Source: Bacillus sp. AZ43 (lineage in GTDB: Bacteria > Actinomycetota > Actinomycetes > Mycobacteriales > Geodermatophilaceae). Taken from it: a DNA stretch of 42,086 nucleotides. Below are positions 1 to 7,991 of the stretch, one piece after another (position 1 is the stretch's first letter; every line of letters begins with the position of its first letter). The notes below the pieces were generated by a model. The model did no database searches. It saw nothing but the letters and a program-made list of their open reading frames with translations, and was not told the DNA's origin. The position numbers and the translations under genes are program-made. The DNA is taken from positions 1-42,086 of the forward strand of contig SPQJ01000038.1 in NCBI GenBank assembly GCA_004570425.1, given 5' to 3'.

Positions 1-330
1 CCGCGCCCGGTGCCCGCCGACGCCCTGCTGGCCGAGCGGGCGCTGGACGGCGACCCGCTGGCCCGCGCCGCCCTGGCCGACCGGGTCGCCGGGCCCCTGC
101 ACGCGGCGGGCGGCGAGGTGCTCGAGACGGTGCGCGCGGTGCTCAGCAGCGGCGGCAACCTGGAGGCCAGCGCCCGCGCGATCTTCGTGCACCCGAACAC
201 CGTGCGGTACCGGTTGAAGCGGGCGGCGGAACTCACCGGCTTCTCGGCGACCGACCCCCGCGGGAGCTGGACGCTGCAGGTCGCCCTCGCCCTCTTCGAG
301 CTCGACCGGGAGCGCTCCCTCTGGCACTGA
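1..330 (+). CDS. fasR: PucR-type transcriptional regulator, FasR-like (C-terminal part, 5' end outside window)
   Basis: The reading frame is open from base 1, so only the last 109 residues are visible. The sequence ends in the helix-turn-helix typical of PucR/CdaR regulators (LSSGGNLEASARAIFVHPNT followed by VRYRLKR), where repeated activation of long-loop HTH proteins places the recognition helix near the C-terminus. In Streptomyces and mycobacteria a protein of this class (FasR) sits directly upstream of fabD-fabH-acpP-fabF and activates it, and the same order is seen here with 138 bases to fabD. The function is therefore inferred from both domain and context. What is missing is the N-terminal ligand-sensing region. 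Confidence in the HTH family is high; in the FasR role it is good but rests on synteny. Confidence 0.88.
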   Translation, partial: PRPVPADALLAERALDGDPLARAALADRVAGPLHAAGGEVLETVRAVLSSGGNLEASARAIFVHPNTVRYRLKRAAELTGFSATDPRGSWTLQVALALFELDRERSLWH

Positions 331-468
331 ATGGTGTGAATGCACCACCAGCGCCCGCGTGGAGGCCGCGACAGTGCGCGGTTCTTGGAGGGTTCCTACA
401 AAGATCACCGCTGTGCTTTCGTGCCGGACGCCGCCCCGCCGCCTGATGATCACTGACAGGGTGGACGC
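331..468 (+). promoter_or_regulatory. Intergenic region before fabD with a TGGTG-N6-CACCA inverted repeat
   Basis: This 138-base gap between the regulator and fabD is less GC-rich than its surroundings. An inverted repeat TGGTG/CACCA (332-347, 6-base spacer) starts just after the regulator's stop codon. It could be an operator for the FasR-like regulator or a weak terminator. A tract around 385-412 (TTCTTGGAGGGTTCC then TACAAAGAT) is AT-richer and could hold the fab promoter. No clean -35/-10 pair is visible, so this is a candidate only. Confidence 0.35.
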
Positions 469-1671
469 GTGCTGGCCGTCCTCGCCCCCGGACAGGGTGC
501 GCAGAAACCCGGAATGCTCACCGACTGGCTCGACCTCCCGGGGGCCGAGTCCTTCTTCCGCTGGGCCGGCGCGATCGCCGACGCCGACCTGCTGACCCTC
601 GGGACCGCCGGCGACGCCGAGGCGATCAAGGACACCGCGATCACCCAGCCCCTCGTGGTGGCGATGAGCCTGTTCGTCGCCCGCGAGCTGGGCGGCCTGC
701 CCGGTCCGGTCACCCACACGCCGCACGCCGGCCGCGACGTCGTCATCACCGGGCACAGCGTCGGCGAGCTCACCGCCGCGGCCCTGGCCGGTGTGCTGTC
801 GGTCGAGGCCGCGATCGCGCTCACCGCGGTCCGCGGGCGGGCCATGGCCGCCGCGTGCGCGCAGACGCCGACCGGGATGTCCGCCGTCCTCGGCGGCGAC
901 CCCGACGAGGTGCTCGCGGCGATCGCCGAGCACGGCCTCACCCCGGCCAACATGAACGGCGCCGGGCAGATCGTCGCCGCCGGGGCGCTCGACGGGCTGG
1001 CTGCCCTCAAGGCCGCTCCACCCGCCAAGGCCCGGATCATGCCGCTGTCGGTGGCCGGGGCCTTCCACACCGACTACATGGCGTCCGCGCGCGCCGAGCT
1101 CGAGGGCCTGGTCGGGGGCCTGCGCCCGGCCGAGCCGAGCCGGTTGCTGCTCTCCAACGCCGACGGGCACGCGGTGGCCACCGGCGCGGAGGCGCTCTCC
1201 CGGCTGGTCAGCCAGGTGACCAGCCCGGTCCGCTTCGACGCCTGCCTCGCCACGATGCGCGAGCTGGGCGTGACGGCGGTCATCGAGCTGCCGCCGGCCG
1301 GCGCGCTGGCGGGCCTCGCCAAGCGCGAGTGGAAGGGCGCCGGGATCGAGATCCTCGCGCTCACCGGGCCCGCGGACCTCGACCGGGCGCGCGAGCTCAT
1401 CGACGCCGAGCGCGGCCGCGCCGAGGCCGAGCACCAGCCCGACTGGCGGGTCGTCGTCTCCCCCGTCCGCGGCACGGTGAGCCCCGCCGCGGTCGAGGAG
1501 GGCACCCACCTGCCGGCCGGCACGCCGCTCGGCTGCATCCGCAGCCGCCGCGAGGAGGTCAATGTCTCCGCCGGCTACGACGGGGTACTGGCCGAGTGGC
1601 TCGTCCACGAGGGCGACCTCGTGGACGCCGGCGACCCGATCGCCCGGCTCTACCCGGAGGTGTCCCCGTGA
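469..1671 (+). CDS. fabD: Malonyl-CoA:ACP transacylase FabD with C-terminal biotinyl/lipoyl-like domain
   Basis: FabD moves malonyl groups from CoA to acyl carrier protein for type II fatty-acid synthesis in the cytoplasm. Visible motifs are the N-terminal GQGAQ (8-12), the nucleophile elbow GHSVGE (95-100, Ser97) and the catalytic His200 in GAFHTDYM. The protein is 400 residues, about 80-90 longer than usual FabD. The extra piece (about 326-397) reads as a biotinyl/lipoyl fold: a GTV turn, then VNVSAGYDGVLAEWLV, then EGDLVDAGDPIARL. At the hairpin where EAMKM is expected it has RSRREEV, with no modifiable lysine. The start is GTG at 469, placing MLAVLAPGQGAQ at the N-terminus. The stop overlaps the fabH start by four bases (GTGA), so the two genes are translationally coupled. 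Confidence 0.95.
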   Translation: MLAVLAPGQGAQKPGMLTDWLDLPGAESFFRWAGAIADADLLTLGTAGDAEAIKDTAITQPLVVAMSLFVARELGGLPGPVTHTPHAGRDVVITGHSVGELTAAALAGVLSVEAAIALTAVRGRAMAAACAQTPTGMSAVLGGDPDEVLAAIAEHGLTPANMNGAGQIVAAGALDGLAALKAAPPAKARIMPLSVAGAFHTDYMASARAELEGLVGGLRPAEPSRLLLSNADGHAVATGAEALSRLVSQVTSPVRFDACLATMRELGVTAVIELPPAGALAGLAKREWKGAGIEILALTGPADLDRARELIDAERGRAEAEHQPDWRVVVSPVRGTVSPAAVEEGTHLPAGTPLGCIRSRREEVNVSAGYDGVLAEWLVHEGDLVDAGDPIARLYPEVSP

Positions 1672-2636
1672 CTCGCATCCAGCTCCAGCAGGGCGCGCCC
1701 GGTGCGCGCATCCTCGGCCTCGGCGCCTACCGGCCGCGCCGGCGGGTCACCAACGACGAGCTCGCCCGGACGATGGACACCAACGACGAGTGGATCCAGA
1801 GCCGGGTCGGCATCGCCGAGCGGCGCTGGGCCGCCGACGACGAGACCCTCGTCGAGATGGCGGTGGCCGCCGGCGGCAAGGCGATCGCCGCGAGCGGCCT
1901 GTCGCCCGACCAGATCGACATGGTGATCGCGGCCAGCGCCAGCCTCCGGGTGCCCATCCCCGGGATCGGGCCGCAGATCGGCCACCGGCTGGGCATCAAC
2001 CGCCCGGGCGCCTTCGACCTCAACGCCGGCTGCGCCGGCTTCTGCTACTCCCTCGGCATCGCCGACGACGCGATCCGCACCGGCTCCGCGCGGAACGCGC
2101 TCGTGGTCGGCGTCGAGCGGCTGACCGACGTCACCGACCTCACCGACCGCAGCACGGCGGTGATCTTCGCCGACGGCGCGGGCGCCGCCGTCGTCGGCGC
2201 CTCCGACGAGCCGGGCATCGGCCCGGTCGCCTGGGGCAGCGACGGCGACCAGCACGCCGCGATCGCCATCCCCGAGGGCCGGCCGAGCCTGACGATGGCC
2301 GGCCAGGCGGTCTACCGCTGGGCCACGACGAAGCTCACCGAGGCGCTGCTGCAGGCGATGGAGCGCGCCGGCGTCGGCCCCGACGACATCGACGTGTTCG
2401 CCCCGCACCAGGCCAACCTTCGCATCGTCGAGTCGATGGCCAAGCGGCTGAAGCTGCCCGAGCGCACGGTGATCGCCCGCGACATCGTGCAGGCCGGCAA
2501 CACGTCGGCCGCGTCGATCCCGCTGGCCCTCACCGCGCTCATCGAGTCGGGCGAGGCGAAGTCCGGTGACCTCGCGCTCGTCCTCGGCTACGGCGCCGGG
2601 CTGACCTTCGCCGGTCAGGTCCTGCGGCTGCCGTGA
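1668..2636 (+). CDS. fabH: 3-oxoacyl-ACP synthase III (KAS III)
   Basis: FabH condenses an acyl-CoA starter with malonyl-ACP and so begins each fatty-acid chain. The Cys-His-Asn triad is complete: Cys122 in NAGCAGF, His247 in PHQAN and Asn278 in AGNTSAA. Length (322 residues) is normal for the family. The start is GTG at 1668 inside the GTGA overlap with the fabD stop; the frame is open further upstream, but the upstream translation is an Arg-rich shadow of fabD. The neighbours fabD, acpP and fabF complete the elongation module. Starter preference (branched or straight) cannot be read from the sequence by eye. Confidence 0.95.
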   Translation: MTRIQLQQGAPGARILGLGAYRPRRRVTNDELARTMDTNDEWIQSRVGIAERRWAADDETLVEMAVAAGGKAIAASGLSPDQIDMVIAASASLRVPIPGIGPQIGHRLGINRPGAFDLNAGCAGFCYSLGIADDAIRTGSARNALVVGVERLTDVTDLTDRSTAVIFADGAGAAVVGASDEPGIGPVAWGSDGDQHAAIAIPEGRPSLTMAGQAVYRWATTKLTEALLQAMERAGVGPDDIDVFAPHQANLRIVESMAKRLKLPERTVIARDIVQAGNTSAASIPLALTALIESGEAKSGDLALVLGYGAGLTFAGQVLRLP

Positions 2637-2649
2637 CACCCCACATGCC

Positions 2650-2685
2650 CCGGGACACCCGGTCCCGGACGTCGGCGGGCCCGCC
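2650..2685 (+). other. Two adjacent hairpins between fabH and acpP
   Basis: A perfect 7-bp inverted repeat (CCGGGAC, 5-base loop, GTCCCGG; 2650-2668) is followed at once by the palindrome GGCGGGCCCGCC (2674-2685). They fill most of the 79-base gap before acpP, the only sizeable gap in the fab operon. They could stabilise or process the mRNA so that ACP is made in excess, or attenuate read-through. The structure is seen; the role is inferred. Confidence 0.4.
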
Positions 2686-2715
2686 CCGCCTCATCCGAGA
2701 GAGAGGACCCATCGC

Positions 2716-2961
2716 GTGAGCAGCACCCAGGAGATCCAGTCCGGTCTGGCCGAGATCCTGGAGGAGGTCGCCGGTGTGACCCCCGCCGACGCCACCCCCG
2801 AGAAGTCCTTCACCGACGACCTCGACGTCGACTCGCTGTCGATGGTCGAGATCGCCACCGCCGTCGAGGACAAGTTCGGTGTCGCGATCCCCGACGACGA
2901 GCTCGGCAACATCAAGACCGTCGGCGACGCCATCAGCTACATCGAGAAGAACCAAGGCTGA
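2716..2961 (+). CDS. acpP: Acyl carrier protein
   Basis: This 81-residue acidic protein carries growing fatty acyl chains on a 4'-phosphopantetheine arm. The attachment site is Ser40 in the DVDSLSMVE motif. Length and charge pattern are normal for ACP. The start is GTG at 2716, preceded by a strong purine-rich ribosome-binding site (GAGAGAGAGGA) ending about 9 bases upstream. It lies between fabH and fabF with 43 bases to the fabF start, so it is part of the same operon. Confidence 0.96.
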   Translation: MSSTQEIQSGLAEILEEVAGVTPADATPEKSFTDDLDVDSLSMVEIATAVEDKFGVAIPDDELGNIKTVGDAISYIEKNQG

Positions 2962-3004
2962 CGAAGACCCCCGGCCGCCCGGCACCACTCCAGGAGGAAC
3001 CGCC

Positions 3005-4246
3005 ATGAGCACGCCCGCCACCGACGTCGTCGTCACCGGTCTCGGTGCCACCACGCCCCTGGGCGGCGACGTCGCCAGCACCTGGGACGCGCTGCTCGCC
3101 GGGCGGTCGGGGATCAGCCGCATCACCGACGACTGGGTCAAGGACTACCCGGCCCAGCTGGTGGCCCGGCTGGCCGCCGACCCGGCCGAGCAGATCGACC
3201 GCGTCCGCGCCCGCCGCCTCGACCGGAGCCAGCAGGTCGCCGTCGTCGCCGCGGAGGAGGCCTGGCGGGAGTCCGGCGCGGCCGACGCCGGGGTGGCCCC
3301 GGAGCGCATCGCCGTCGTGTTCGGCACCGGCATCGGCGGCGCGCTGACCCTCCTCGGGCAGGACGACGTCCTCGAGGAGAAGGGCCCCAAGCGGGTCTCC
3401 CCGTTCACCATCCCGATGCTCATGCCCAACGGGCCGGCCGCCGCCGTGGGCCTCGCGATCGGCGCCAAGGGCGGCGTGCACGCGCCGGTCAGCGCCTGCG
3501 CGTCGGGCGCGGAGGCCATCCGCTGGGGCTTGGACCTGCTGCGGTTCGACCGCGCGGACGTCGTCCTGGTGGGCGGCACCGAGGCCTGCGTGCACCCGCT
3601 GCCCATGGCCGGTTTCGCGGCGATGCGGGCGATGTCCACCCGCAACGACGAGCCCGAGCGCGCCTCCCGTCCGTTCGACAAGGCACGCGACGGCTTCGTG
3701 CTCGGCGAGGGCGCGGCGGCGCTCGTGCTCGAGCGGGCCGACGCTGCGAAGGCGCGCGGTGCCCGCGTGCACGCCCGGCTGGCCGGTGCCGGGGCCACCG
3801 CCGACGGCTACGACCTCGTCGCCCCGCACCCCGAGGGCGAGGGCGCCGGGCGGGCCATCAGCGCGGCGCTCCGCGACGCCGGGCTGAGCCCGTCGGACAT
3901 CGGCCACGTGAACGCGCACGCCACCTCGACGCCGGTCGGCGACACCGCCGAGGCGGCCGCCATCCGGAACTCGATCGGCGAGCACGTGCTGGTGAGCGCC
4001 ACGAAGAGCCAGACCGGCCACCTGCTCGGCGCGGCGGGCGCACTGGAGTCGGTGTTCACCATCCTCGCCCTGCGGGAGCAGGTCGTGCCCGCCACCGCCA
4101 ACCTCGACGACCCGGACGACGACGCCGCCGTCCAGGCGCTCGACATCGTGCGCCACGAGCCGCGGCGCACCACTCTCTCCGCCGCCGTGAACGACTCGTT
4201 CGGGTTCGGCGGCCACAACATCGCGCTGGTCTTCACGACAGCCTGA
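3005..4246 (+). CDS. fabF: 3-oxoacyl-ACP synthase II (KAS II)
   Basis: FabF performs the elongating condensations of type II fatty-acid synthesis. The Cys-His-His triad is intact: Cys165 in VSACASGAEAI, His305 in NAHATSTPVGD and His339 in SQTGHLLGAAG. The 413-residue length is typical. The start is ATG at 3005 with AGGAGG placed 8 bases upstream; the frame stays open further 5' but that part is the acpP shadow. It is followed by accD after 20 bases, so the operon continues. Confidence 0.96.
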   Translation: MSTPATDVVVTGLGATTPLGGDVASTWDALLAGRSGISRITDDWVKDYPAQLVARLAADPAEQIDRVRARRLDRSQQVAVVAAEEAWRESGAADAGVAPERIAVVFGTGIGGALTLLGQDDVLEEKGPKRVSPFTIPMLMPNGPAAAVGLAIGAKGGVHAPVSACASGAEAIRWGLDLLRFDRADVVLVGGTEACVHPLPMAGFAAMRAMSTRNDEPERASRPFDKARDGFVLGEGAAALVLERADAAKARGARVHARLAGAGATADGYDLVAPHPEGEGAGRAISAALRDAGLSPSDIGHVNAHATSTPVGDTAEAAAIRNSIGEHVLVSATKSQTGHLLGAAGALESVFTILALREQVVPATANLDDPDDDAAVQALDIVRHEPRRTTLSAAVNDSFGFGGHNIALVFTTA

Positions 4247-4266
4247 TCGAGGAGCCCGAGGTACCC

Positions 4267-5679
4267 GTGACGACAGTGCAGGCCGCCCCCGTCCTCCCCT
4301 CCCCCGACCCCCGCGACCCCGAGGACCGCCTCCAGCGGTTCTTCGACGACGGCTCGATGCAGCTGCTGATCTCCCGTGACACGTCCGGGGTGCTGTCCGC
4401 CCGGGGCACCGTGCAGGGCAGCCCGGCGATCGCGTTCTGCACCGACGCCACGGTCATGGGCGGCGCCATGGGCGTCGACGGCTGCCGGCACATCGTCGAC
4501 GCCATCGACACCGCCCTGCGCGAGCGCGTGCCGGCGGTCGGCATCTGGCACTCCGGCGGCGCTCGGCTGGCCGAGGGGGTCACCGCGCTGCACGCCGTGG
4601 GCGAGGTCTTCGAGGCGATGGTGCGGGCCTCGGGGCGGATCCCGCAGATCTCCGTGGTGCTCGGCCCGGCCGCCGGTGGCGCCGCGTACGGCCCCGCGCT
4701 CACCGACCTGGTGATCATGGGCCCGGCCGGCCGCGTCTTCGTCACCGGCCCCGACGTCGTCCGCTCGGTCACCGGCGAGGACGTGGACCAGGAGAAGCTG
4801 GGCGGGCCCGACACCCACGGCCGGCGCAGCGGCGTCGTCCACGTCGTCACCGACTCCGAGCCCTCGGCGCTGGAGACCGCGCGGATGGCCGTCGACCTGC
4901 TGGCCGACCAGGGCACCTTCGCGCCCGCCGAGGACGAGGAGGACGTCGACCTCAGCGCCCTGCTGCCCGAGCAGAAGCAGCGCGCCTACGACGTCAAGCC
5001 GCTGATCGCCGGCGTGCTGGACGGCCCCGGGCTCGAGCTGCACCCGCGGTTCGCGCCGAACATCGTCACGACGCTCGGCCGGCTCGCCGGGCGCACGGTC
5101 GGGGTGATCGCGAACAACCCGCTGCGGCTCGGCGGCTGCCTGGACTCCGCGTCGGCGGAGAAGGCGGCACGGTTCGTGCGGATGTGCGACGCGTTCGGCG
5201 TCCCGCTGGTCGTGCTCGTCGACGTCCCCGGCTACCTGCCCGGCGTCGGCCAGGAGTGGGACGGCGTCGTGCGCCGCGGGGCGAAGCTGCTGCACGCGTT
5301 CGCCGAGGCCGTCGTCCCCCGGGTGACCCTGGTGACCCGCAAGTCGTTCGGCGGCGCCTACATCGCGATGAACGCCCGCTCGCTCGGCGCCACCACGGTC
5401 TTCGCGTGGCCGGGCGCGGAGGTCGCCGTGATGGGGGCGAAGGCCGCCGTCGGCATCCTGCACCGCAAGAAGCTGGCCGCCGTCCCGCCGGGCGAGCGCG
5501 AGGCGCTGCACGCGCAGCTGGCCGAGGAGCACGAGCGGATCGCGGGCGGGGTGAACCGGGCGCTGCAGATCGGCGTCGTCGACGAGGTGGTCGCGCCGTC
5601 GCAGACCAAGCGCCGGCTGGTGGCCGCGCTGGCGGCCGCCCCTCCCGGGCGTGGAGCCCACGGCAACATCCCGCTCTGA
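4267..5679 (+). CDS. accD: Acyl-CoA carboxylase carboxyltransferase (beta) subunit, AccD6-like
   Basis: This subunit transfers CO2 from carboxybiotin to acetyl-CoA (and often propionyl-CoA), supplying malonyl-CoA for the upstream genes. It is a two-domain crotonase-fold carboxyltransferase of 470 residues. The N-terminal oxyanion segment is HSGGARLAEG (about 96-104) and the C-terminal one is KSFGGAYIAMNAR (about 359-371), followed by AVMGAKAAVGIL. The start is GTG at 4267 with GAGG about 7 bases upstream. No biotin-carrying alpha subunit is in view, so the partner must be encoded elsewhere. Position at the end of the fab operon matches accD6 of mycobacteria. Confidence 0.93.
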   Translation: MTTVQAAPVLPSPDPRDPEDRLQRFFDDGSMQLLISRDTSGVLSARGTVQGSPAIAFCTDATVMGGAMGVDGCRHIVDAIDTALRERVPAVGIWHSGGARLAEGVTALHAVGEVFEAMVRASGRIPQISVVLGPAAGGAAYGPALTDLVIMGPAGRVFVTGPDVVRSVTGEDVDQEKLGGPDTHGRRSGVVHVVTDSEPSALETARMAVDLLADQGTFAPAEDEEDVDLSALLPEQKQRAYDVKPLIAGVLDGPGLELHPRFAPNIVTTLGRLAGRTVGVIANNPLRLGGCLDSASAEKAARFVRMCDAFGVPLVVLVDVPGYLPGVGQEWDGVVRRGAKLLHAFAEAVVPRVTLVTRKSFGGAYIAMNARSLGATTVFAWPGAEVAVMGAKAAVGILHRKKLAAVPPGEREALHAQLAEEHERIAGGVNRALQIGVVDEVVAPSQTKRRLVAALAAAPPGRGAHGNIPL

Positions 5680-5760
5680 CGAAGGACCCCGCGCCCCCAC
5701 CGCTCGCACGCTCGCGGCGAGCCCCTGCACGGGGCCGCTCCAGCACGTCACCACGAGAAA

Positions 5761-5801
5761 GGTCGTCCGGGCGCCGCTTCCCCGACGGCGCCCGGACGAC
5801 C
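5761..5801. terminator. Bidirectional terminator between accD and the DUF3145 gene
   Basis: A perfect 16-bp inverted repeat (5761-5776 with 5786-5801) closes a 9-base loop. It lies between the ends of two convergent genes. Read on the minus strand the stem is followed by TTTCTC, giving a rho-independent signal for the DUF3145 gene; on the + strand it is followed by TGGCTCT and would act mainly as a strong hairpin. Confidence 0.8.
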
Positions 5802-5862
5802 TGGCTCTCAGGCTACGACGACTTCCCCGACCGGCACGAGGCGTCGTAGCGGTTCCGTGACC

Positions 5863-6363
5863 TCAGACCACCTGGTGCAGCCAGGTCACGGGGCTGCCGT
5901 CGCCGGCGTGCCGGTAGACCTCGAGGTCGTCGTCCCACGCGGCACCGAGGAGCTCGTCGACGCCGTGCCGGAATGCCTCGGCCGACGTGGCGGTGGCCGC
6001 GAGGTGCCGCAGCTGCTGCTCGCTGATCATGATGTCGCCGTTGGCGCTGGTGGGCGCCCGGAAGACGCCCTGACCGGGCACGTAGGACATGCGCTCGCCG
6101 TCGTTGCCGTGGCTGGCTTCCTCGGTGACCTCGAAGCGCAGCATCGGCCACGCCCGCAGGGCAGCCACCAGCCGGGCGCCGGTACCGGGCGAACCGGTCC
6201 AGGCGACCTCGGCACGGTAGGAACCGTGCGCCGCGGGCTGCTCAGCCCACGACAGGGAGACCGGCGCGCCGACGACGCGTTCCAGCGCCCACTCGACATG
6301 CTGGCAGAGCGCCTTCGGGCACGCGTGCACGAAGACGACACCCTGGGTAGACCGTCGCTGCAC
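5863..6363 (-). CDS. DUF3145 family protein
   Basis: This 166-residue protein matches the actinobacterial DUF3145 family: the early segment GVVFVHACPKALCQHVEWAL, the middle WPMLRFEVTEE and the C-terminal AWDDDLEVYRH followed by VTWLHQVV. No biochemical function is established for the family. The gene commonly lies beside the fatty-acid synthesis operon in actinobacteria, as here, which hints at a related role but does not show one. The start chosen is GTG at 6363, which has GGAGG 6 bases upstream; the longer open frame (to 6474) adds an Arg-rich stretch that looks non-coding. It converges on accD with a terminator hairpin between them. Confidence 0.88.
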   Translation of the reverse strand: MQRRSTQGVVFVHACPKALCQHVEWALERVVGAPVSLSWAEQPAAHGSYRAEVAWTGSPGTGARLVAALRAWPMLRFEVTEEASHGNDGERMSYVPGQGVFRAPTSANGDIMISEQQLRHLAATATSAEAFRHGVDELLGAAWDDDLEVYRHAGDGSPVTWLHQVV

Positions 6364-6710
6364 GGGGCACCTCCATCGACTCGATCGGTCTCGTCTTCCC
6401 CTACGGACCCATCGAATTCGGTGACGCGCTGTGTTCGGCAGTGACGGAGCAGGGCTCCCGCGAACAGTTTGCACGATGAGGTGCCCATCGCGCCAGCCCG
6501 GGTGGTGCGATTGGGGCCAATGTGACGGAAGGTCACCTCTGGTACGTCTTATCGCTGGTCAAACGCCTTTACCACGACCATCGCCGCCGCGTCCACCGGT
6601 TGTGGCGCGTTGCCCGAGGGCTCGCCACGAGCCCCCTGCGGGCGCGCGGGCGACCGCCGTGCGCGTGTGAGGTACGTCGCGGTACCGAACACGGAGAGTG
6701 ACCGGCGCGG
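6364..6710. other. Gene-free stretch with candidate operator and hairpins
   Basis: No convincing gene is visible in these 347 bases. They hold the promoter region of the DUF3145 gene (minus strand) and the 3' flank of the GGDEF gene. An inverted repeat GTGAC-GGAAG-GTCAC (6522-6536) resembles a CRP/FNR-type site but has the wrong spacing for one. A 6-bp hairpin (6618-6634, GGGCTC/GAGCCC) and a 5-bp hairpin overlapping the GGDEF stop (6700-6712) could end transcription of the GGDEF gene. Confidence 0.4.
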
Positions 6711-7844
6711 TCAGGCGAGCGAGGTGGCCCGATTGCCGCCGGCGGTCTTGGCGCGGTACATCGCGGCGTCCGCGCGGTGCATGAGGTCCTCGACGTCGTC
6801 GCCGGGCTCCACCTCCGCGACGCCGACGCTGGCGGTGACGCCGTGGGCACCGCCCACCTGGGCGACCGCGGCGCACAGGCGCTCGGCGAGCATCTCGCCG
6901 GAGAGGGTGACCGACGTGTCGGCCAGGACGGCGAACTCGTCACCGCCGAGCCGGGCGACGGTGTCGGTCTCCCGCACCGCACCGCCCAGCGCGATGCCCA
7001 CCGCCTTGAGCAGGGCGTCGCCCGCGGCGTGCCCGCCGGCGTCGTTCACCGCCTTGAAGCCGTCGAGGTCGACCAGGCACACGACCGTGTGGTGTCCCCA
7101 GGCGGCGTCGTCCACCGCGCTGGTGACCCGATCGAGGAAGGCCCGCCGGTTGGGGATGCCGGTCAGCGGATCGGTCGCGGCCAGGGTCTCCTGGGTGCGG
7201 ATCAGCAGGACCTGGCGGTCGTAGGCGGCCCAGGAGTTGGCCGAGGCCATGGCGCAGATCAGCGTGATCGAGGCCAGGATGCTCAGGAAGAACAGGCCCG
7301 AGGTGCTGACGTCGGGGAGCTCGACGAACAGCAGGTAGCCGGCCGTCATCACCGTGCCCATCGCCACGACGCCGTACGGCGAGTACGCGACGGCCATGTA
7401 GGTGAGCGTGATGAACAGCAGTCCGTCGAGGGGGCTGGCCGCGCCGCCGTCGAGGCGGGTCGCGATGATGACGACCACGGTGGTCGCGATGCTCCAGGCG
7501 TAGAACAGGCTGGGGCCGCGCGAGTCGCGCATCATCGCGTGCAGCGGCAGGAGCAGCAGGCCAGGGACGGTCAGGATGACCGCGGCCGCCAGGCCCAGGA
7601 TCACCGGGTTGTTGCGGCCGGGCGTGTCGGTGAGCAGGACGTAGCCGACAGCGGACCAGGCGGCGATCTCGGTCAGCAGCACGCCGTAGCGCACGTGGCG
7701 GACCCAGTAGGCGGCGCGCTCGTCGTCGTCGGCCAGCGACCGGTAGAGCCCGGCGCGCAGCGCGGCGGCGAGCCGGCGCAGGCGCCCCGGCCGAGGGGCG
7801 GGCGCGGCGCTGGCCCGGCGGTCCCCAGGCAGTCGGTCGGTCAC
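6711..7844 (-). CDS. Membrane-bound diguanylate cyclase (GGDEF)
   Basis: The protein makes the second messenger cyclic di-GMP from two GTP. The first 210 residues hold five or six hydrophobic segments (about 53-71, 80-103, 113-129, 142-176, 183-201), so the sensor part is in the membrane. The C-terminal domain (about 220-377) starts with ATDPLTGIPNRRAF and contains an intact GGDEF motif (300-304). The product-inhibition site RETD (291-294) lies exactly five residues upstream of GGDEF, so feedback control is likely kept. No EAL or HD-GYP domain is fused. The start is GTG at 7844; AGGAG sits unusually close (about 2-3 bases), so the exact start is uncertain. It diverges from the 7992 gene across two palindromes. 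Confidence 0.9.
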   Translation of the reverse strand: MTDRLPGDRRASAAPAPRPGRLRRLAAALRAGLYRSLADDDERAAYWVRHVRYGVLLTEIAAWSAVGYVLLTDTPGRNNPVILGLAAAVILTVPGLLLLPLHAMMRDSRGPSLFYAWSIATTVVVIIATRLDGGAASPLDGLLFITLTYMAVAYSPYGVVAMGTVMTAGYLLFVELPDVSTSGLFFLSILASITLICAMASANSWAAYDRQVLLIRTQETLAATDPLTGIPNRRAFLDRVTSAVDDAAWGHHTVVCLVDLDGFKAVNDAGGHAAGDALLKAVGIALGGAVRETDTVARLGGDEFAVLADTSVTLSGEMLAERLCAAVAQVGGAHGVTASVGVAEVEPGDDVEDLMHRADAAMYRAKTAGGNRATSLA

Positions 7845-7882
7845 GCTCCTGCGATCGACCCGGTCGGCCCTCGTCTTGACCC

Positions 7883-7908
7883 CGTCCTCACCCCCTGGGG
7901 TGAGGACG
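7883..7908. promoter_or_regulatory. 12-bp perfect palindrome in the divergent promoter region
   Basis: CGTCCTCACCCC and its reverse complement are separated by only 2 bases. The site lies 39 bases upstream of the GGDEF start and 84 bases upstream of the divergent MDMPI-like gene. With a near-zero spacer it looks more like an operator for a dimeric regulator than a terminator. The cognate regulator is unknown. Confidence 0.5.
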
Positions 7909-7918
7909 ATTGCCGAGC

Positions 7919-7940
7919 GGACGTGGCGCGTGCCACGTCC
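7919..7940. promoter_or_regulatory. Second palindrome (9-bp arms, 4-base spacer) in the same region
   Basis: GGACGTGGC and GCCACGTCC flank GCGT. The site begins ten bases after the first palindrome ends, about one helical turn, and lies closer to the 7992 gene. Its sequence differs from the first palindrome, so the two may serve different regulators or the two divergent promoters separately. Confidence 0.45.
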
Positions 7941-7991
7941 CTCTCGCGCGCCCGGATGCCTGACCAGGGCCGATGCGGGTAGGGCGCCTCC

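Noticed and set aside
855-1667. Long open frame upstream of the fabH start
   Set aside because: It is an Arg/Gly-rich shadow of fabD in another frame; real fabH begins at the GTG in the GTGA overlap at 1668.
6521-6537. CRP/GlxR-type site TGTGA...TCACC
   Set aside because: The spacer is 7 bases, one longer than the usual 6, and no regulator gene of that type is nearby; kept only as an inverted repeat.
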